A stretch of 64,000 bases of DNA, taken from the NCBI GenBank assembly GCA_902791865.1, contig CADAXK010000002.1:248001-312000 (forward strand), given 5' to 3'. Below the pieces are notes generated by a model. It was not told the origin of the DNA, made no database searches, and worked only from the letters and a program-made list of their open reading frames with translations. Each line of letters begins with the position of its first letter. The first letter of the stretch is position 1. This document shows positions 45,001-52,952 of this stretch, piece by piece. A program made the position numbers and the translations under genes. The DNA comes from an uncultured Bacteroidia bacterium. GTDB lineage: Bacteria; Bacteroidota; Bacteroidia; Bacteroidales; ML635J-15.

Positions 45001-45355
45001 TCGCATCAACATCTATCGAATTGCCTTCCTCCACGGCACTGCTACCACCACTCTTGAGCCAAAGGACAGAACCGTCTGGAGTCATCTTGGCGACATAGAA
45101 ATCGGTGTTTCCTTGCGACGTAACCGAATGACCATCAATCGAAAGCGTAGCAGAAAAAGAACCCGTCATATATATATTCCCATTAGCATCAACAGCGACA
45201 TCGGACACATATTCGGATGCGGCATTACCAAAACCTTTCATCCACGAATAGCCAATGCGGTCGCCACAGTCTATGCTGTCGCCAGCATGCTGGGCAAATG
45301 CCATCGTCATGCATATCAGAAACAATATCAACGCAAATGTTCTCTTCATAGGCAT
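42059..45355 (-). CDS. Giant T9SS type B surface protein with SBBP-type propeller repeats
   Basis: A 1098-residue exported protein (signal peptide MKRTFALILFLICMTMAFAQ). The first ~430 residues contain repeated D-x-x-GN-x-Y units (VDANGNIYMTGSF, VDANGNVYVVGLS, CDNAGNIYLAGEY, CDSNGNTYVAGNY), the signature of SBBP beta-propellers. About ten Ig-like modules follow (YYWSNGSS, YSWSNGA, WNTGENSPSI) with PTI-x-L-G-D/CAGDSV motifs. The C-terminal domain FFTPNGDGFNDTW, VYDRYGKELF, W-D-G, LPSDSYWYVV is a CHU_C type B sorting signal. It is co-transcribed with the PorP-like gene, which starts upstream and stops 3 bases before it. An adhesin-like surface role is inferred. Confidence 0.88.
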   Translation of the reverse strand: MPMKRTFALILFLICMTMAFAQHAGDSIDCGDRIGYSWMKGFGNAASEYVSDVAVDANGNIYMTGSFSATLSIDGHSVTSQGNTDFYVAKMTPDGSVLWLKSGGSSAVEEGNSIDVDANGNVYVVGLSNDYTSFDGNQFPSLGEKDGFLLKLDTDGNFLFVRTIGCFNDDNAYDVVVDGSNNVIVTGYFNYALQVSTTSLFQNAKGANDTYLLKFDSEGNFLWTISYASSSHDYGRRVACDNAGNIYLAGEYKGNFNLNGTSLQSPDDLNVYIAKFNPSGAVQWAAQRGASGNDSVKAMDVTSAGDVYLAYKQSNANTYIAKYSSAGISQGTTTYPGTGTIEIADILCDSNGNTYVAGNYSGTIEFGSTASTSSGNGCDFYIIRYGSDDNVNMRIFGNQNNANYIKSIAIDYANNVVAGGGFASSITLNSDTETSNGQDDELLIKFERYMSFGYSEIYSVGCSASNMNASIDIEGGMAPYLYYWSNGSTNETLSGVSAGTYTLTVVDSDHCYITTSLTLAAPQPPVVELPSIPTLCPRDTVSVAVNSGMSAYHWSTGADTPEISIHSQGTYSVTITTSNSCTASASFSVSQYPNLDVLPQTDYYFCPGESLVIDATGFLSYYWSNGSSSSTFTTPLEFTFWVRAYNGICFYYDTITTHKYPQPTIELGADTHFCAGDSVRVTAPDGFASYSWSNGAVGRSVWVSSDGVLTVEASDDNSCKAIDSINVGKIESPDVDLGRDTTYCTDGKVNLSSSVSYQNCSFEWNTHEQTASIGVSSSGTYWLRVTNQQGCSNADTVSINVINVPPFGLPDELDFCDDFVRLSSHNHYLSYAWNTGENSPSIDIYSSGYYSVTVTDASGCTISDNVNATKHNIIEPFFGNDTVFCGLQSRRLYLNTTYDTYEWNDGSSNPYIDISVPGYYSVSVTNVNGCTASTALRANFSDNYPEIINITSGKGLVIVEVQGGTPPYYYSADGKTWQSSNVFDNLPSAFYDIVVQDNNHCTDQMQTFLDASVGIPSFFTPNGDGFNDTWVLTGLYMYPNSKVAVYDRYGKELFTSKGAICEWDGMYGGRPLPSDSYWYVVFLGEGLPTLKGCVTIKR

Positions 45356-45358
45356 ATT

Positions 45359-46384
45359 CTAAAAATCGTAAACCATTGATGCAACATTATGCTTTTCAAG
45401 CGTTGTAAACTTGTCGCGATACAACCTGAACCCAAGCGCTATCTGATGTGTTCCGTAGTTGTATCTCTGCAAACCGGTAAGTCCCAAATCACACAAATAC
45501 GACACTGTAATTCCCTTCATCACAAAACCTACCATAGGAGAAATTGACAATGGACTTACATTGCCCACATCAAGAGTGTGTTTGTATGTAAGACCAATGA
45601 CAAACTCGTTTTCGTCCTTGGTATAAATAGTTCGAATCTTATTGCCAGAAAGGAACTTTATTCTAATTCCAAGGTCAATCTGATTAAGATTCTTCATATT
45701 CGTCTTATAGATAAAGAGCGGACACAACTGCATTCCTGCCATCAGCCAGAAAGTCTTTCCCACGTGCACATTCATGTTGACACTAGGAGACCGCTCTAGC
45801 TCGAGATTGTACACTGGGCAAGTCCATTGCAGCATATTGTTAAAACTTACACCGGCAATCAGACCTCCGTGAGTTAGCAAAACTCCAAAATTTGCATCAT
45901 ATCCAAAATAATTTTTCTTGCTATAGTTTACAATCGGGTCGTATATATCTGTGTCAAAATTAGACTCGTCGTAGGTATGCATGAACACGGTCGCACCGAA
46001 TCCGAAAGAAAGAACAGTACGCGTTTTGCGTTTTGTTCGCATAAGAAACTGGAACGATCCATTAACCTGAAGTCCAGTCTGCGAGTTTACCCCATTTCTG
46101 TCGGTATACAGAAAACCGCCAAGACCTCCGTCCCTATCCTTAATTCGGGAACGGAACATCAAAAAAGTTGTGCTAGGTGCATTTCTCGGTCCATAACCAA
46201 TCCATTGCTGACGATGAGCCGCCTTTACCTGAATAATATCAACAAGACCTGTAAATGCTGGATTTAAAAGTGTATTATCAAAGACATACTGCTCGTACAC
46301 AGGAGCGTCCTGTGCATTTGATTTTTTTACCGAAAACAGGCATAAAATACAAAAAATCAATATCGAACACCAAAGCCTAAGCAT
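45359..46384 (-). CDS. PorP/SprF-family T9SS outer-membrane protein
   Basis: About 341 residues, with a hydrophobic N-terminus (MLRLWCSILIFCILCLFSV) and then the family core AQDAPVYEQYVFDNTLLNPAFTG and HRQQWIGYGPRNAPST. Beta-strand-rich segments up to GFRLYRDKFTTLEKH follow. PorP/SprF proteins are 14-strand barrels that help attach or translocate type B T9SS cargo. Here the gene directly precedes a giant type B protein, so it is probably that cargo's dedicated partner. The ATG at 46384 is chosen, 25 bases after the TATCTTTG box, rather than the frame opening at 46420. Confidence 0.9.
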   Translation of the reverse strand: MLRLWCSILIFCILCLFSVKKSNAQDAPVYEQYVFDNTLLNPAFTGLVDIIQVKAAHRQQWIGYGPRNAPSTTFLMFRSRIKDRDGGLGGFLYTDRNGVNSQTGLQVNGSFQFLMRTKRKTRTVLSFGFGATVFMHTYDESNFDTDIYDPIVNYSKKNYFGYDANFGVLLTHGGLIAGVSFNNMLQWTCPVYNLELERSPSVNMNVHVGKTFWLMAGMQLCPLFIYKTNMKNLNQIDLGIRIKFLSGNKIRTIYTKDENEFVIGLTYKHTLDVGNVSPLSISPMVGFVMKGITVSYLCDLGLTGLQRYNYGTHQIALGFRLYRDKFTTLEKHNVASMVYDF

Positions 46385-46408
46385 AAAGTTACATTTGCAA
46401 CTAAACGG

Positions 46409-46416
46409 CAAAGATA
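46409..46416 (-). promoter_or_regulatory. -7 promoter box (TATCTTTG) of the PorP-cargo operon
   Basis: TAnnTTTG match on the minus strand ahead of the ATG at 46384. Confidence 0.6.
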
Positions 46417-46438
46417 ACACTTTTATTTTAAATGACTC

Positions 46439-46582
46439 AAAAGTTCAAAGATTCAACGATTCAAAGTTCAAGGTTCAAGGTTTAAAGTTCAAGGTTCAAA
46501 AGATTTGAATATTTGATGATTTGAAGATTTGAAAATTTGACAATTCAAAAAATCAATCGTAATTCGTAAATCGTAATTCGTA
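46439..46582. repeat. Low-complexity tract of short degenerate repeats
   Basis: Successive near-copies of AAAGTTCAAGGTTC (46439-46500), then ATTTGAA/ATTTGATG units (46500-46545), then CGTAATTCGTAAAT units (46557-46585). No coding or RNA signal is evident. It resembles sequence made by replication slippage. Confidence 0.75.
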
Positions 46583-46588
46583 AATTTC

Positions 46589-46933
46589 TTAGCTTCTTAC
46601 AAAATGTGGCATTTCCTCGGGAATCACAATCGAAAGTTCAACTAGACCAGCAACCTTACCGTCCTTATGCCAAGGACTTTGGTAGATCAGTTTCTTCTGA
46701 CCGTTCTTCGATATGGTATAGGCATTTGTGCTACCAGTCGCCAACATATTCTTAATCATAGCCGTAGCCCTTTCGCCGTGGCAATCGTAAAGCGACTTGC
46801 CTATAAGCGATGCACCACCACGAGCTTCCCAAGTTGCCGATGCCTTGTCGTTCATATATACTATTATGCCTTCGTTGTCGCAAACAGTTACGGCAAACGG
46901 AGTTTCCTTCAAAAAGTCTTCAGTAATTTCCAT
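46589..46933 (-). CDS. Small single-domain PAS protein
   Basis: A 114-residue protein that is essentially one PAS fold: ETPFAVTVCDNEGIIVYMND, SLIGKSLYDCHG, and a terminal strand GKVAGLVELSIVI. No output domain is attached, so it may sense a ligand or redox state and signal by protein contact. The ATG at 46933 lies one base past the purA stop; a TTG at 46942 would overlap purA. It is the last gene of the MBL RNase-fur-purA operon. Confidence 0.78.
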   Translation of the reverse strand: MEITEDFLKETPFAVTVCDNEGIIVYMNDKASATWEARGGASLIGKSLYDCHGERATAMIKNMLATGSTNAYTISKNGQKKLIYQSPWHKDGKVAGLVELSIVIPEEMPHFVRS

Positions 46934-46934
46934 G

Positions 46935-48206
46935 CTATTCAATATTTACCTTTAATGTCTGAACCCTGTCGGGACCAACCGACAAGTACGAAATTCTCAC
47001 GCCTGTTTCCTTTGCTATGAACGACAAGTAATCCTTCAACGGCTTTGGCAAATCGGCTTCGCTCTGGCACTTTGAAATGTCCTGCTTCCATCCGTCAAAC
47101 TCAATGTAAACAGGCTCAATGTCTTCATTCATCTCAAACGGGACATAATCCACTTCCTTACCATTGATCTTATAAGCCACAGCCACTTTCAACTTGTCGA
47201 AATCATTAAGAACATCGGCCTTTGTTATTATGATATCGGTCAAACCGTTGAGCATAACGGCATACTTGAGAGCCACAAGGTCGAGCCAACCGCAGCGACG
47301 AGCACGACCAGTAGTTGCACCAAATTCATTACCAATCTTGCGCAAAGTTTCGCCAGTTTCATCAAAAAGCTCGGTTGGGAAAGGACCGCTGCCAACGCGC
47401 GTGCAGTATGCCTTCACAATTCCGTAAACCTTGCCAATTTTCGATGGAGCAACACCTATACCCGAGCATACACCCGAAGCCAATGTATTTGAAGATGTTA
47501 CAAAAGGATACGAACCGTAATCCACATCAAGCATCGAACCCTGAGCGCCTTCAGCAAGAATTGACTTCCCTTCTGCCAATGCCCTGTTGACATATATTTC
47601 AGAGTCCACGAAATTGAATGTCTTGAGATATTCGATAGCCTCAAACCACTGTTTTTCGTATTCCTCGTTGGTTTCGGTAAAGTTGTAGCCTTGCATCACT
47701 TTCAAGTGATGAGCCTTCGTGGTATTATACTTCTGCACGAAGTCAGGACTGAACATATCGCCCATGCGCAAGCCAATACGAGCTGTACGGTCGGTATATG
47801 TAGGACCTATGCCCTTCTGAGTCGAGCCAATCTTGCTAGCGCCCTTGTATTCCTCGTATGCCTTGTCCAAAAGACGATGTGTAGGCATAATAAGATGTGC
47901 TTTCTTGCTGATTAACAAATTGTTGTGCAAGTCAGCACCGAGCTTCATCGCCGACTCTATTTCCTCCTTCAGGATTACAGGGTCAACCACTACCCCATTG
48001 CCTATGATGTTCATGGCTTTCGGACGGAAGATTCCCGATGGAATCGTGTGAAGCACATGCTTTATGTTGTTGAACTCCAAGGTATGTCCAGCATTCGGAC
48101 CGCCCTGAAAACGGGCAATAATGTCATACTGGGGCGTAAGCACATCGACAATTTTACCCTTGCCTTCGTCACCCCACTGCATACCTAATAAGACATCTAC
48201 TTTCAT
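46935..48206 (-). CDS. purA: Adenylosuccinate synthetase
   Basis: A 423-residue enzyme that joins IMP and aspartate, using GTP, in the first committed step to AMP. It shows the N-terminal GMQWGDEGKGKIVD P-loop with catalytic Asp and GPNAGHT with catalytic His. GSTQKGIGPTYTDRTAR, the IMP site EGAQGSMLDVDYGSYPFVTSS, RVGSGPFPTE, and TTGRARRCGWLDL follow, and the end has VGPDR. It sits in an operon between fur and the PAS gene with very short gaps. Confidence 0.96.
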   Translation of the reverse strand: MKVDVLLGMQWGDEGKGKIVDVLTPQYDIIARFQGGPNAGHTLEFNNIKHVLHTIPSGIFRPKAMNIIGNGVVVDPVILKEEIESAMKLGADLHNNLLISKKAHLIMPTHRLLDKAYEEYKGASKIGSTQKGIGPTYTDRTARIGLRMGDMFSPDFVQKYNTTKAHHLKVMQGYNFTETNEEYEKQWFEAIEYLKTFNFVDSEIYVNRALAEGKSILAEGAQGSMLDVDYGSYPFVTSSNTLASGVCSGIGVAPSKIGKVYGIVKAYCTRVGSGPFPTELFDETGETLRKIGNEFGATTGRARRCGWLDLVALKYAVMLNGLTDIIITKADVLNDFDKLKVAVAYKINGKEVDYVPFEMNEDIEPVYIEFDGWKQDISKCQSEADLPKPLKDYLSFIAKETGVRISYLSVGPDRVQTLKVNIE

Positions 48207-48214
48207 CTGTTTTT

Positions 48215-48667
48215 TTATTTTCTGTTCTTTAATTCTTTACAATTACTACAAATACCATATATGGTAAGGAAATGAGAAGCCACATCGAAACCGTATTTCT
48301 GCATGACTTCATCCTTAATGTCATCAACCTTCGACAGCGACACTTCGTATATCTTTCCGCACTGACGGCAAATAAAATGGTCGTGCTTGATATTGTCCAT
48401 AGTCTTCTCGTAAGTATTGCCCTTGTCGAACTGATGCTTTACAAGAAGTCCCGCATCTATCAGAATATCAATGTTATTGTACAAAGTTGCAAGGCTCACG
48501 CGATAGTTTTTGTTCTTCATAGCCTCGTAAAGAGCCTCGATATTGAAATGTCCCGAATTGGAATATATCTCATCGAGGATAGCGAAGCGCTCGGGAGTTT
48601 TCCTAAACGAATGGCTCTCGAGATAATTCTTCAAAATATCGTGTGGCGACAACCTTTCCCCTTCCAT
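48215..48667 (-). CDS. Fur-family transcriptional regulator
   Basis: A 150-residue metal- or peroxide-sensing repressor. The winged helix spans [33 protein letters not shown], read in parts as [10 protein letters not shown] and GHFNIEALY. The dimerisation domain carries [14 protein letters not shown] and ICSNCKEL, two Cys pairs that bind structural zinc. Whether it is Fur, PerR or Zur cannot be decided from sequence alone. Gaps to purA and to the upstream MBL gene are 8 and 3 bases, so it is in one operon with them. Confidence 0.88.
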   Translation of the reverse strand: MEGERLSPHDILKNYLESHSFRKTPERFAILDEIYSNSGHFNIEALYEAMKNKNYRVSLATLYNNIDILIDAGLLVKHQFDKGNTYEKTMDNIKHDHFICRQCGKIYEVSLSKVDDIKDEVMQKYGFDVASHFLTIYGICSNCKELKNRK

Positions 48668-48670
48668 ATC

Positions 48671-50074
48671 CTAATAATAAAATTCGTCCCCGCACTTAGG
48701 GATCTGTATGTTGCTGTATCCCTTGCTCATGAGGTACTCGCGATAAAACTTCTGTGCATCGTAGTCACCATGAACCAGGAAAATGTTGCGCAACTTTTCA
48801 GGCTGCTGACACGAAATAAAATCGCCCATCTCAATATAGTCGCCATGACCGCTCAACGACTCAATCTTTTCTATGTCGGCATTAAGCGGATGTATAAGTC
48901 CGAATATTGAAATTTCGTGCAGACCTTTCTCCTGTATTCTTGCACCAAGAGTTTCGGGAGCACAATATCCCACAAGCATTATGGTGTTACGCGAATCCTC
49001 TATACTGTTTGCAATGTGATGCTTCACCCTACCAGCTTCGGCCATTCCCGATGCCGATATTATTATGCATGGCTTCTTGGTTGAGTTTAGTTCCTTAGAT
49101 TCCTCAGCGCTCTTTACATAATGTAAGGTATCGAAATAGAACGGATGCGGATCGTTTTTCATGGTCTCAATAATGCCATCGTTGTAACATTCCTTGTGCA
49201 TCTTGAAGATTTCGGTAGCATCAACCGAGAGCGGACTATCGACATAAATGTCGATTGGTGGCAATATTCCCTCGTTGTAAAAATTGTTGAGCATGTACAC
49301 GATTTCTTGTGTACGGCCAACGCTGAACGATGGTATTATGAGCTTTCCGCCACGTTGTACGCAGGTGTTGTTTATGACATTGTACAGGTCGAGTTCCGTT
49401 TCCCTGTCCTGCTCGTGTATACGATTTCCGTATGTTGCCTCTGTTATGAGGATGTCTGCCTGAGGGAACGGCACAGGTGGCTTCACAATCCTATTGTGCG
49501 GACGTCCAACATCGCCGGTGTAGGCAATGCGAGTTACCTTGCCATTTTCTTCAAGTGTAATGTTTACCACGGCGCTACCGAGCATGTGACCGCTATTTGT
49601 GAAGCGCACTGTTATGCCCTCATCCACCTTGTAGTCCTTGTCGTAAGGCACCGGGACGAAAATCTTCATGCACTGTTCGGCATCCATGTGGGTGTATATG
49701 GGGTTCACTCGCGGAAGACCCTGCTTGAAAAGTTTCTTGTTGTACCACTTGATATCGAGTTCCTGAATGAATCCCGAGTCTGGAAGCATTATCGAACAGA
49801 GATCCTTGGTGGCAGGCGTACATATCACCTTGCCGTTGAAGCCATTCTTATAAATATAAGGTATAAGTCCTGTATGATCGATATGAGCATGAGACACAAG
49901 CACATAGTCAATTTCTGACGGCTCGAAACCAAGATTTCTGTTTGCAGCGTCAGTCTCCATTCCTTTTCCTTGGAACATTCCGCAATCGAGAAGAATCTTC
50001 TTTCCCGAATCCGTTATTATCAAATGCTTGCTACCAGTTACCTCGCGTGTTGCACCAATAAATTTTATCTTCAT
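48671..50074 (-). CDS. MBL-fold beta-CASP RNase with RNA-specificity domain
   Basis: A 467-residue metallo-beta-lactamase/beta-CASP protein. It starts KIKFIGATREVTGSKH and has the zinc motif SHAHIDHTGLIPY, GSAVVNI, the beta-CASP motifs (IIPSFSVGRTQE, IIISASGMAEAGR) and a C-terminal LSGHGDYIEMGDF with FLVHGDYDAQKFY. This is the CPSF73/YSH1-like family found in many bacteria, which cleaves RNA. Substrates are unknown. The ATG at 50074 is preferred over the open frame to 50125. It leads the operon with fur, purA and the PAS gene. Confidence 0.9.
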   Translation of the reverse strand: MKIKFIGATREVTGSKHLIITDSGKKILLDCGMFQGKGMETDAANRNLGFEPSEIDYVLVSHAHIDHTGLIPYIYKNGFNGKVICTPATKDLCSIMLPDSGFIQELDIKWYNKKLFKQGLPRVNPIYTHMDAEQCMKIFVPVPYDKDYKVDEGITVRFTNSGHMLGSAVVNITLEENGKVTRIAYTGDVGRPHNRIVKPPVPFPQADILITEATYGNRIHEQDRETELDLYNVINNTCVQRGGKLIIPSFSVGRTQEIVYMLNNFYNEGILPPIDIYVDSPLSVDATEIFKMHKECYNDGIIETMKNDPHPFYFDTLHYVKSAEESKELNSTKKPCIIISASGMAEAGRVKHHIANSIEDSRNTIMLVGYCAPETLGARIQEKGLHEISIFGLIHPLNADIEKIESLSGHGDYIEMGDFISCQQPEKLRNIFLVHGDYDAQKFYREYLMSKGYSNIQIPKCGDEFYY

Positions 50075-50129
50075 TTTCAATAATTTACAACTCGTCAGGA
50101 CACAAAACACCATCCTAACAAACAAGTTT

Positions 50130-50137
50130 CAAACTTA
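50130..50137 (-). promoter_or_regulatory. -7 promoter box (TAAGTTTG) of the MBL-fur-purA-PAS operon
   Basis: TAnnTTTG match on the minus strand, 55 bases before the ATG at 50074. Confidence 0.5.
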
Positions 50138-50247
50138 CGGCTTTTTTGCCGTTCAACATCCGATTAGTTTTAATATTTATGAACAACCGAAACCAATAAT
50201 AAACATGGGAATTAAGGGAAATTGTTAATTGGCAAAAGCCCACATTC

Positions 50248-50277
50248 TGTAGAGACGCGCCATGGCACGTCTTTACA
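50248..50277. repeat. REP-like 30-bp palindrome
   Basis: Arms TGTAGAGACGcGCCATG and inverse with two mismatches. The sequence is identical to the copy at 63123-63152, and both are followed by similar TTTCTGG/TTTGATGATTT text. The gap 50138-50401 holds no gene. Confidence 0.75.
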
Positions 50278-50401
50278 GAGAACGACGCCCATTTAACGTT
50301 TCTGGATTTGATGATTTAGCTTCGCTGAGCTGAAAGTTGCTTGCGCGAACTAAAGGTTGAAAATTTGAAGATTCAAAATTCAATAGAAAATTGTTTATGG
50401 G

Positions 50402-51433
50402 CTACTCGCCAAGCAAAATATCGCAAGCGGTCTCTATAACATTGTCAATGCCTTGTGCGGTTTGCACAGGATCAAGAATAACAGTTACATCGGGAGGCAT
50501 TCCATTTTCGTAGTTGTTATCGTTGTTGTCAAGCGTACGCGTTATCGAGAAACGATAAGTCCAGCCATTTGGAAGTTCTCCTCCGTTCGGAAGTCCAAGG
50601 CCACCGCCAGTGGTATCCCCAACAATGGTAGCTTCAGGGAAATTGGACTTTATGCACAACGAGAAGAAAGATGTCGCGCTGTACGAACCTCTGTCGGTAA
50701 GCACTACAATTGGATGTCCGTATGTTGTCTTTTCGTCGTGTTCGGGCTGCTTTACGATACTAAAATCAGAAAACTCATTATGCCCTGGTCCGTTCTTAAT
50801 TTGCGTCTTGTAAAGCTGGCGGGTTCCGCTAGGGAACAACTTCATCAGATTCCACACATTATCTACACTGCCACCACCATTCTGACGCAAATCGATTATC
50901 ATACCCTTGGTATTTTTATATTTGTTTACCAAGTACACCAAATCATCGTCGGAAATTGCATCAACAAACGAGGAATAACGCAGATAGGCAATCTGACCGT
51001 CGCGAATAGCATTATGCGCAAAAGATCCAGTTGTATGATAGTTGATTGTAAGGTAATTTAGTACAACAACTTCGGAATTAATATTTTTATTCTCGTACAT
51101 CTTTCGATAAACTTTTTCGTTGTGCGAAATATCAAACGGAGAAACCAAATTGGTATGACCATCGTCCAATGTATTAAGCATTGCGCCTAGAACACTAAAA
51201 AGGCTGTCGTCGCTGATTTTTTCCGAAACCTTGGGACTATATACGGCGTACACAGAATCCCAGTCCACACCTTTCACATCGAAGAACGAATACTGCTCGT
51301 CAACGGTTTTCCACAAATATTCGAATGTTGAAACAGGATCGCTACTTGTCTCCTTTTCCATAAAAACCTTTTCGCATGAGGAACACAGCAAAACAAAGGC
51401 AATGAATGCTAGTGCTATATGTAATTTTTTCAT
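50402..51433 (-). CDS. S41-family (C-terminal-processing-like) lipoprotein peptidase
   Basis: About 343 residues. The lipoprotein signal MKKLHIALAFIAFVLLCSSCEK puts it on the periplasmic side of a membrane. An N-terminal helical cap region is followed by the catalytic core GMIIDLRQNGGGSVDNVW, LTDRGSYSATSFF (Ser nucleophile) and GDTTGGGLGLPNG. No PDZ domain is obvious. The ATG at 51433 lies two bases after the stop of the upstream barrel-protein gene, so the pair forms an operon; a TTG at 51439 is the alternative start. Confidence 0.87.
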   Translation of the reverse strand: MKKLHIALAFIAFVLLCSSCEKVFMEKETSSDPVSTFEYLWKTVDEQYSFFDVKGVDWDSVYAVYSPKVSEKISDDSLFSVLGAMLNTLDDGHTNLVSPFDISHNEKVYRKMYENKNINSEVVVLNYLTINYHTTGSFAHNAIRDGQIAYLRYSSFVDAISDDDLVYLVNKYKNTKGMIIDLRQNGGGSVDNVWNLMKLFPSGTRQLYKTQIKNGPGHNEFSDFSIVKQPEHDEKTTYGHPIVVLTDRGSYSATSFFSLCIKSNFPEATIVGDTTGGGLGLPNGGELPNGWTYRFSITRTLDNNDNNYENGMPPDVTVILDPVQTAQGIDNVIETACDILLGE

Positions 51434-51435
51434 AA

Positions 51436-52251
51436 TCAATTGATATTAAACATTAACTTAAGTGATACAATATGATATGCATTGTCGAAACGATGTGCCG
51501 ATTCATGGCGGGTTGTGCAATAGTCCCAACGATAATTAAGTCCTATCTTGTTGCGATTTTTTAGATTAAAGTAAAATCCTATATCGGTTGTTGCCCCCGA
51601 CATAAAAATGCCGAATGATTCGTAGCTATCCATCAAATATTCAACCGGGTCGCTAGATGATGTTGCGTTGTAAACATAGGCATAGCCAGGGCGTTCGCCA
51701 ATACCCATAAGCGGCAGTGAAATATCTGCTGTCAAAGTAAACAAATCGGTCCTGCGACGCGAAGGGATGTCGTATTCGAGACGGAAGTTACCATATAGAT
51801 TGAACATCATTGTAAGGCCAACTGCGGCATTCATCATTTTTCGGTTGATTCGTATATCGACATACGAACCGACTGAAGCACCAGCCCAAAGTCTCAGTGA
51901 ACCCTCAACAGGTTCGGCAAAACGTACCATGAACGAAGTTCTTGGCAAAATAGTAACACCATTTGCACCCGCACTGCTATCGGCTTTATTTCCGGCTACC
52001 AAACAGCCTTCTACCCTGCCTTCAAGCGATGCCTGAAAACGGCACCAGTCAACCGTAACGCCCATATCTCCACCAAGTCCTGCGCCATGATACCGCAAAG
52101 GCGACACACCGGCATCATAATAATTGGATGCCCCCATTCCTACACCTGTATTTAAATATATAGGGACACGCGAGCGTTCCACAGATGTTTTCTGTCCCAT
52201 TGCAAAGCACACGGGCAGCAGCAAAAACAGCATAATTGAAAATCGTTTCAT
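51436..52251 (-). CDS. Predicted outer-membrane beta-barrel protein
   Basis: A 271-residue exported protein (signal peptide MKRFSIMLFLLLPVCFAMGQ). Repeated amphipathic strands (VTVDWCRFQASLEGRV, RTSFMVRFAEPVEGSLRLWAG, FRLEYDIPSR, GFYFNLKNRNKIGLNYRW) and the terminal IVSLKLMFNIN indicate a small barrel. No named family is recognised. It is the first gene of a two-gene operon with the S41 peptidase. Its promoter box lies within the 3' end of the adjoining RAYT pseudogene. Confidence 0.65.
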   Translation of the reverse strand: MKRFSIMLFLLLPVCFAMGQKTSVERSRVPIYLNTGVGMGASNYYDAGVSPLRYHGAGLGGDMGVTVDWCRFQASLEGRVEGCLVAGNKADSSAGANGVTILPRTSFMVRFAEPVEGSLRLWAGASVGSYVDIRINRKMMNAAVGLTMMFNLYGNFRLEYDIPSRRRTDLFTLTADISLPLMGIGERPGYAYVYNATSSSDPVEYLMDSYESFGIFMSGATTDIGFYFNLKNRNKIGLNYRWDYCTTRHESAHRFDNAYHIVSLKLMFNIN

Positions 52252-52278
52252 GCCTTGTTTGTTTTAAATTTATTTCTG

Positions 52279-52286
52279 CAAAGGTA
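52279..52286 (-). promoter_or_regulatory. -7 promoter box (TACCTTTG) of the barrel-S41 operon
   Basis: TAnnTTTG match on the minus strand, 27 bases before the ATG at 52251 and inside the RAYT remnant. Confidence 0.5.
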
Positions 52287-52539
52287 ATTGTTTTTTTATT
52301 TTTATTTGATAGTCTATGTCTTTATTCGCATCCCATTCTGCCACATTGTTTTCAATGTATTCGGCAATGCGGTTCATTTCGGCGGTGTCGCGAATAATGC
52401 GGTCGTAGAATGAACGCTGCCATGCAAATGAAAACGATTGTTCGTTGGCATATTTTGTAATTGACGATTTCACGCCACGCACAACGACCGATAATGTATT
52501 ACATTTCGGTGAAATTGATGACATTTGGGCATTTTTCCC

Positions 52540-52569
52540 TGTAGAGATGTTGCGCGCAACATCTCTACA
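52540..52569. repeat. REP-like perfect palindrome inside the RAYT gene
   Basis: Arm TGTAGAGATGTTGCG, perfectly mirrored. It encodes HCRDVARNIST in the transposase frame, between the HUH and Tyr motifs. Confidence 0.88.
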
Positions 52570-52880
52570 ATGTGGTGCGTCATTATTATTCCGTATAATT
52601 ACAATTGCGTGTATATGATTCGGCATTACAACCCACAATGGAATTTCTGCATACGGATAATGTGTCGTTACATTTTTCATTTGTTCATCGGCATATTTCC
52701 CAACATCTGTCAAATTCATTTTGGCATCAACAATTTCCCCAAAATAATGTAACATATCCTTTGGTGCATATCGTTACGAAATATGCACCACAACGGTAAT
52801 CATGCCAGGATGCGCGCACTGATGCAATTCTATATTTTCCCTGAAATTTTTCTTCAGACATATATTTGTTGTAACATTCA

Positions 52881-52936
52881 AAAAAAAACGGAGTCAAGAT
52901 CCTGAAACAAGTTCAGGATGACAGACTCCGTTTTTT
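52881..52936 (-). terminator. Bidirectional terminator after ackA
   Basis: AAAAAACGGAGTC ... ATCCTGAA-ACAAG-TTCAGGAT ... GACTCCGTTTTTT. This long two-part stem with T runs on both strands lies 16 bases past the ackA stop. Confidence 0.92.
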
Positions 52937-52952
52937 ACCGAATACCTATATA

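Larger units (their letters stand above)
52270..52861 (-). pseudogene. REP-associated tyrosine transposase (RAYT, Y1_Tnp) with a frameshift
   Basis: The 3' portion (52270-52755) encodes WVVMPNHIHAIVIIR with the HUH metal motif, WQRSFYDRIIRD with the catalytic Tyr, and MNRIAEYIENN. Upstream, another frame starting at the ATG at 52861 encodes MSEEKFQGKYRIASVRASWH, continuing to YFVTICTKG. Removing one G at 52758-52759 joins the frames as ICTKDMLHYFGEIVD, the normal family sequence. A perfect 30-bp REP palindrome lies in frame at 52540-52569. The gene is therefore inactivated, unless a recoding event restores it. Confidence 0.88.
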
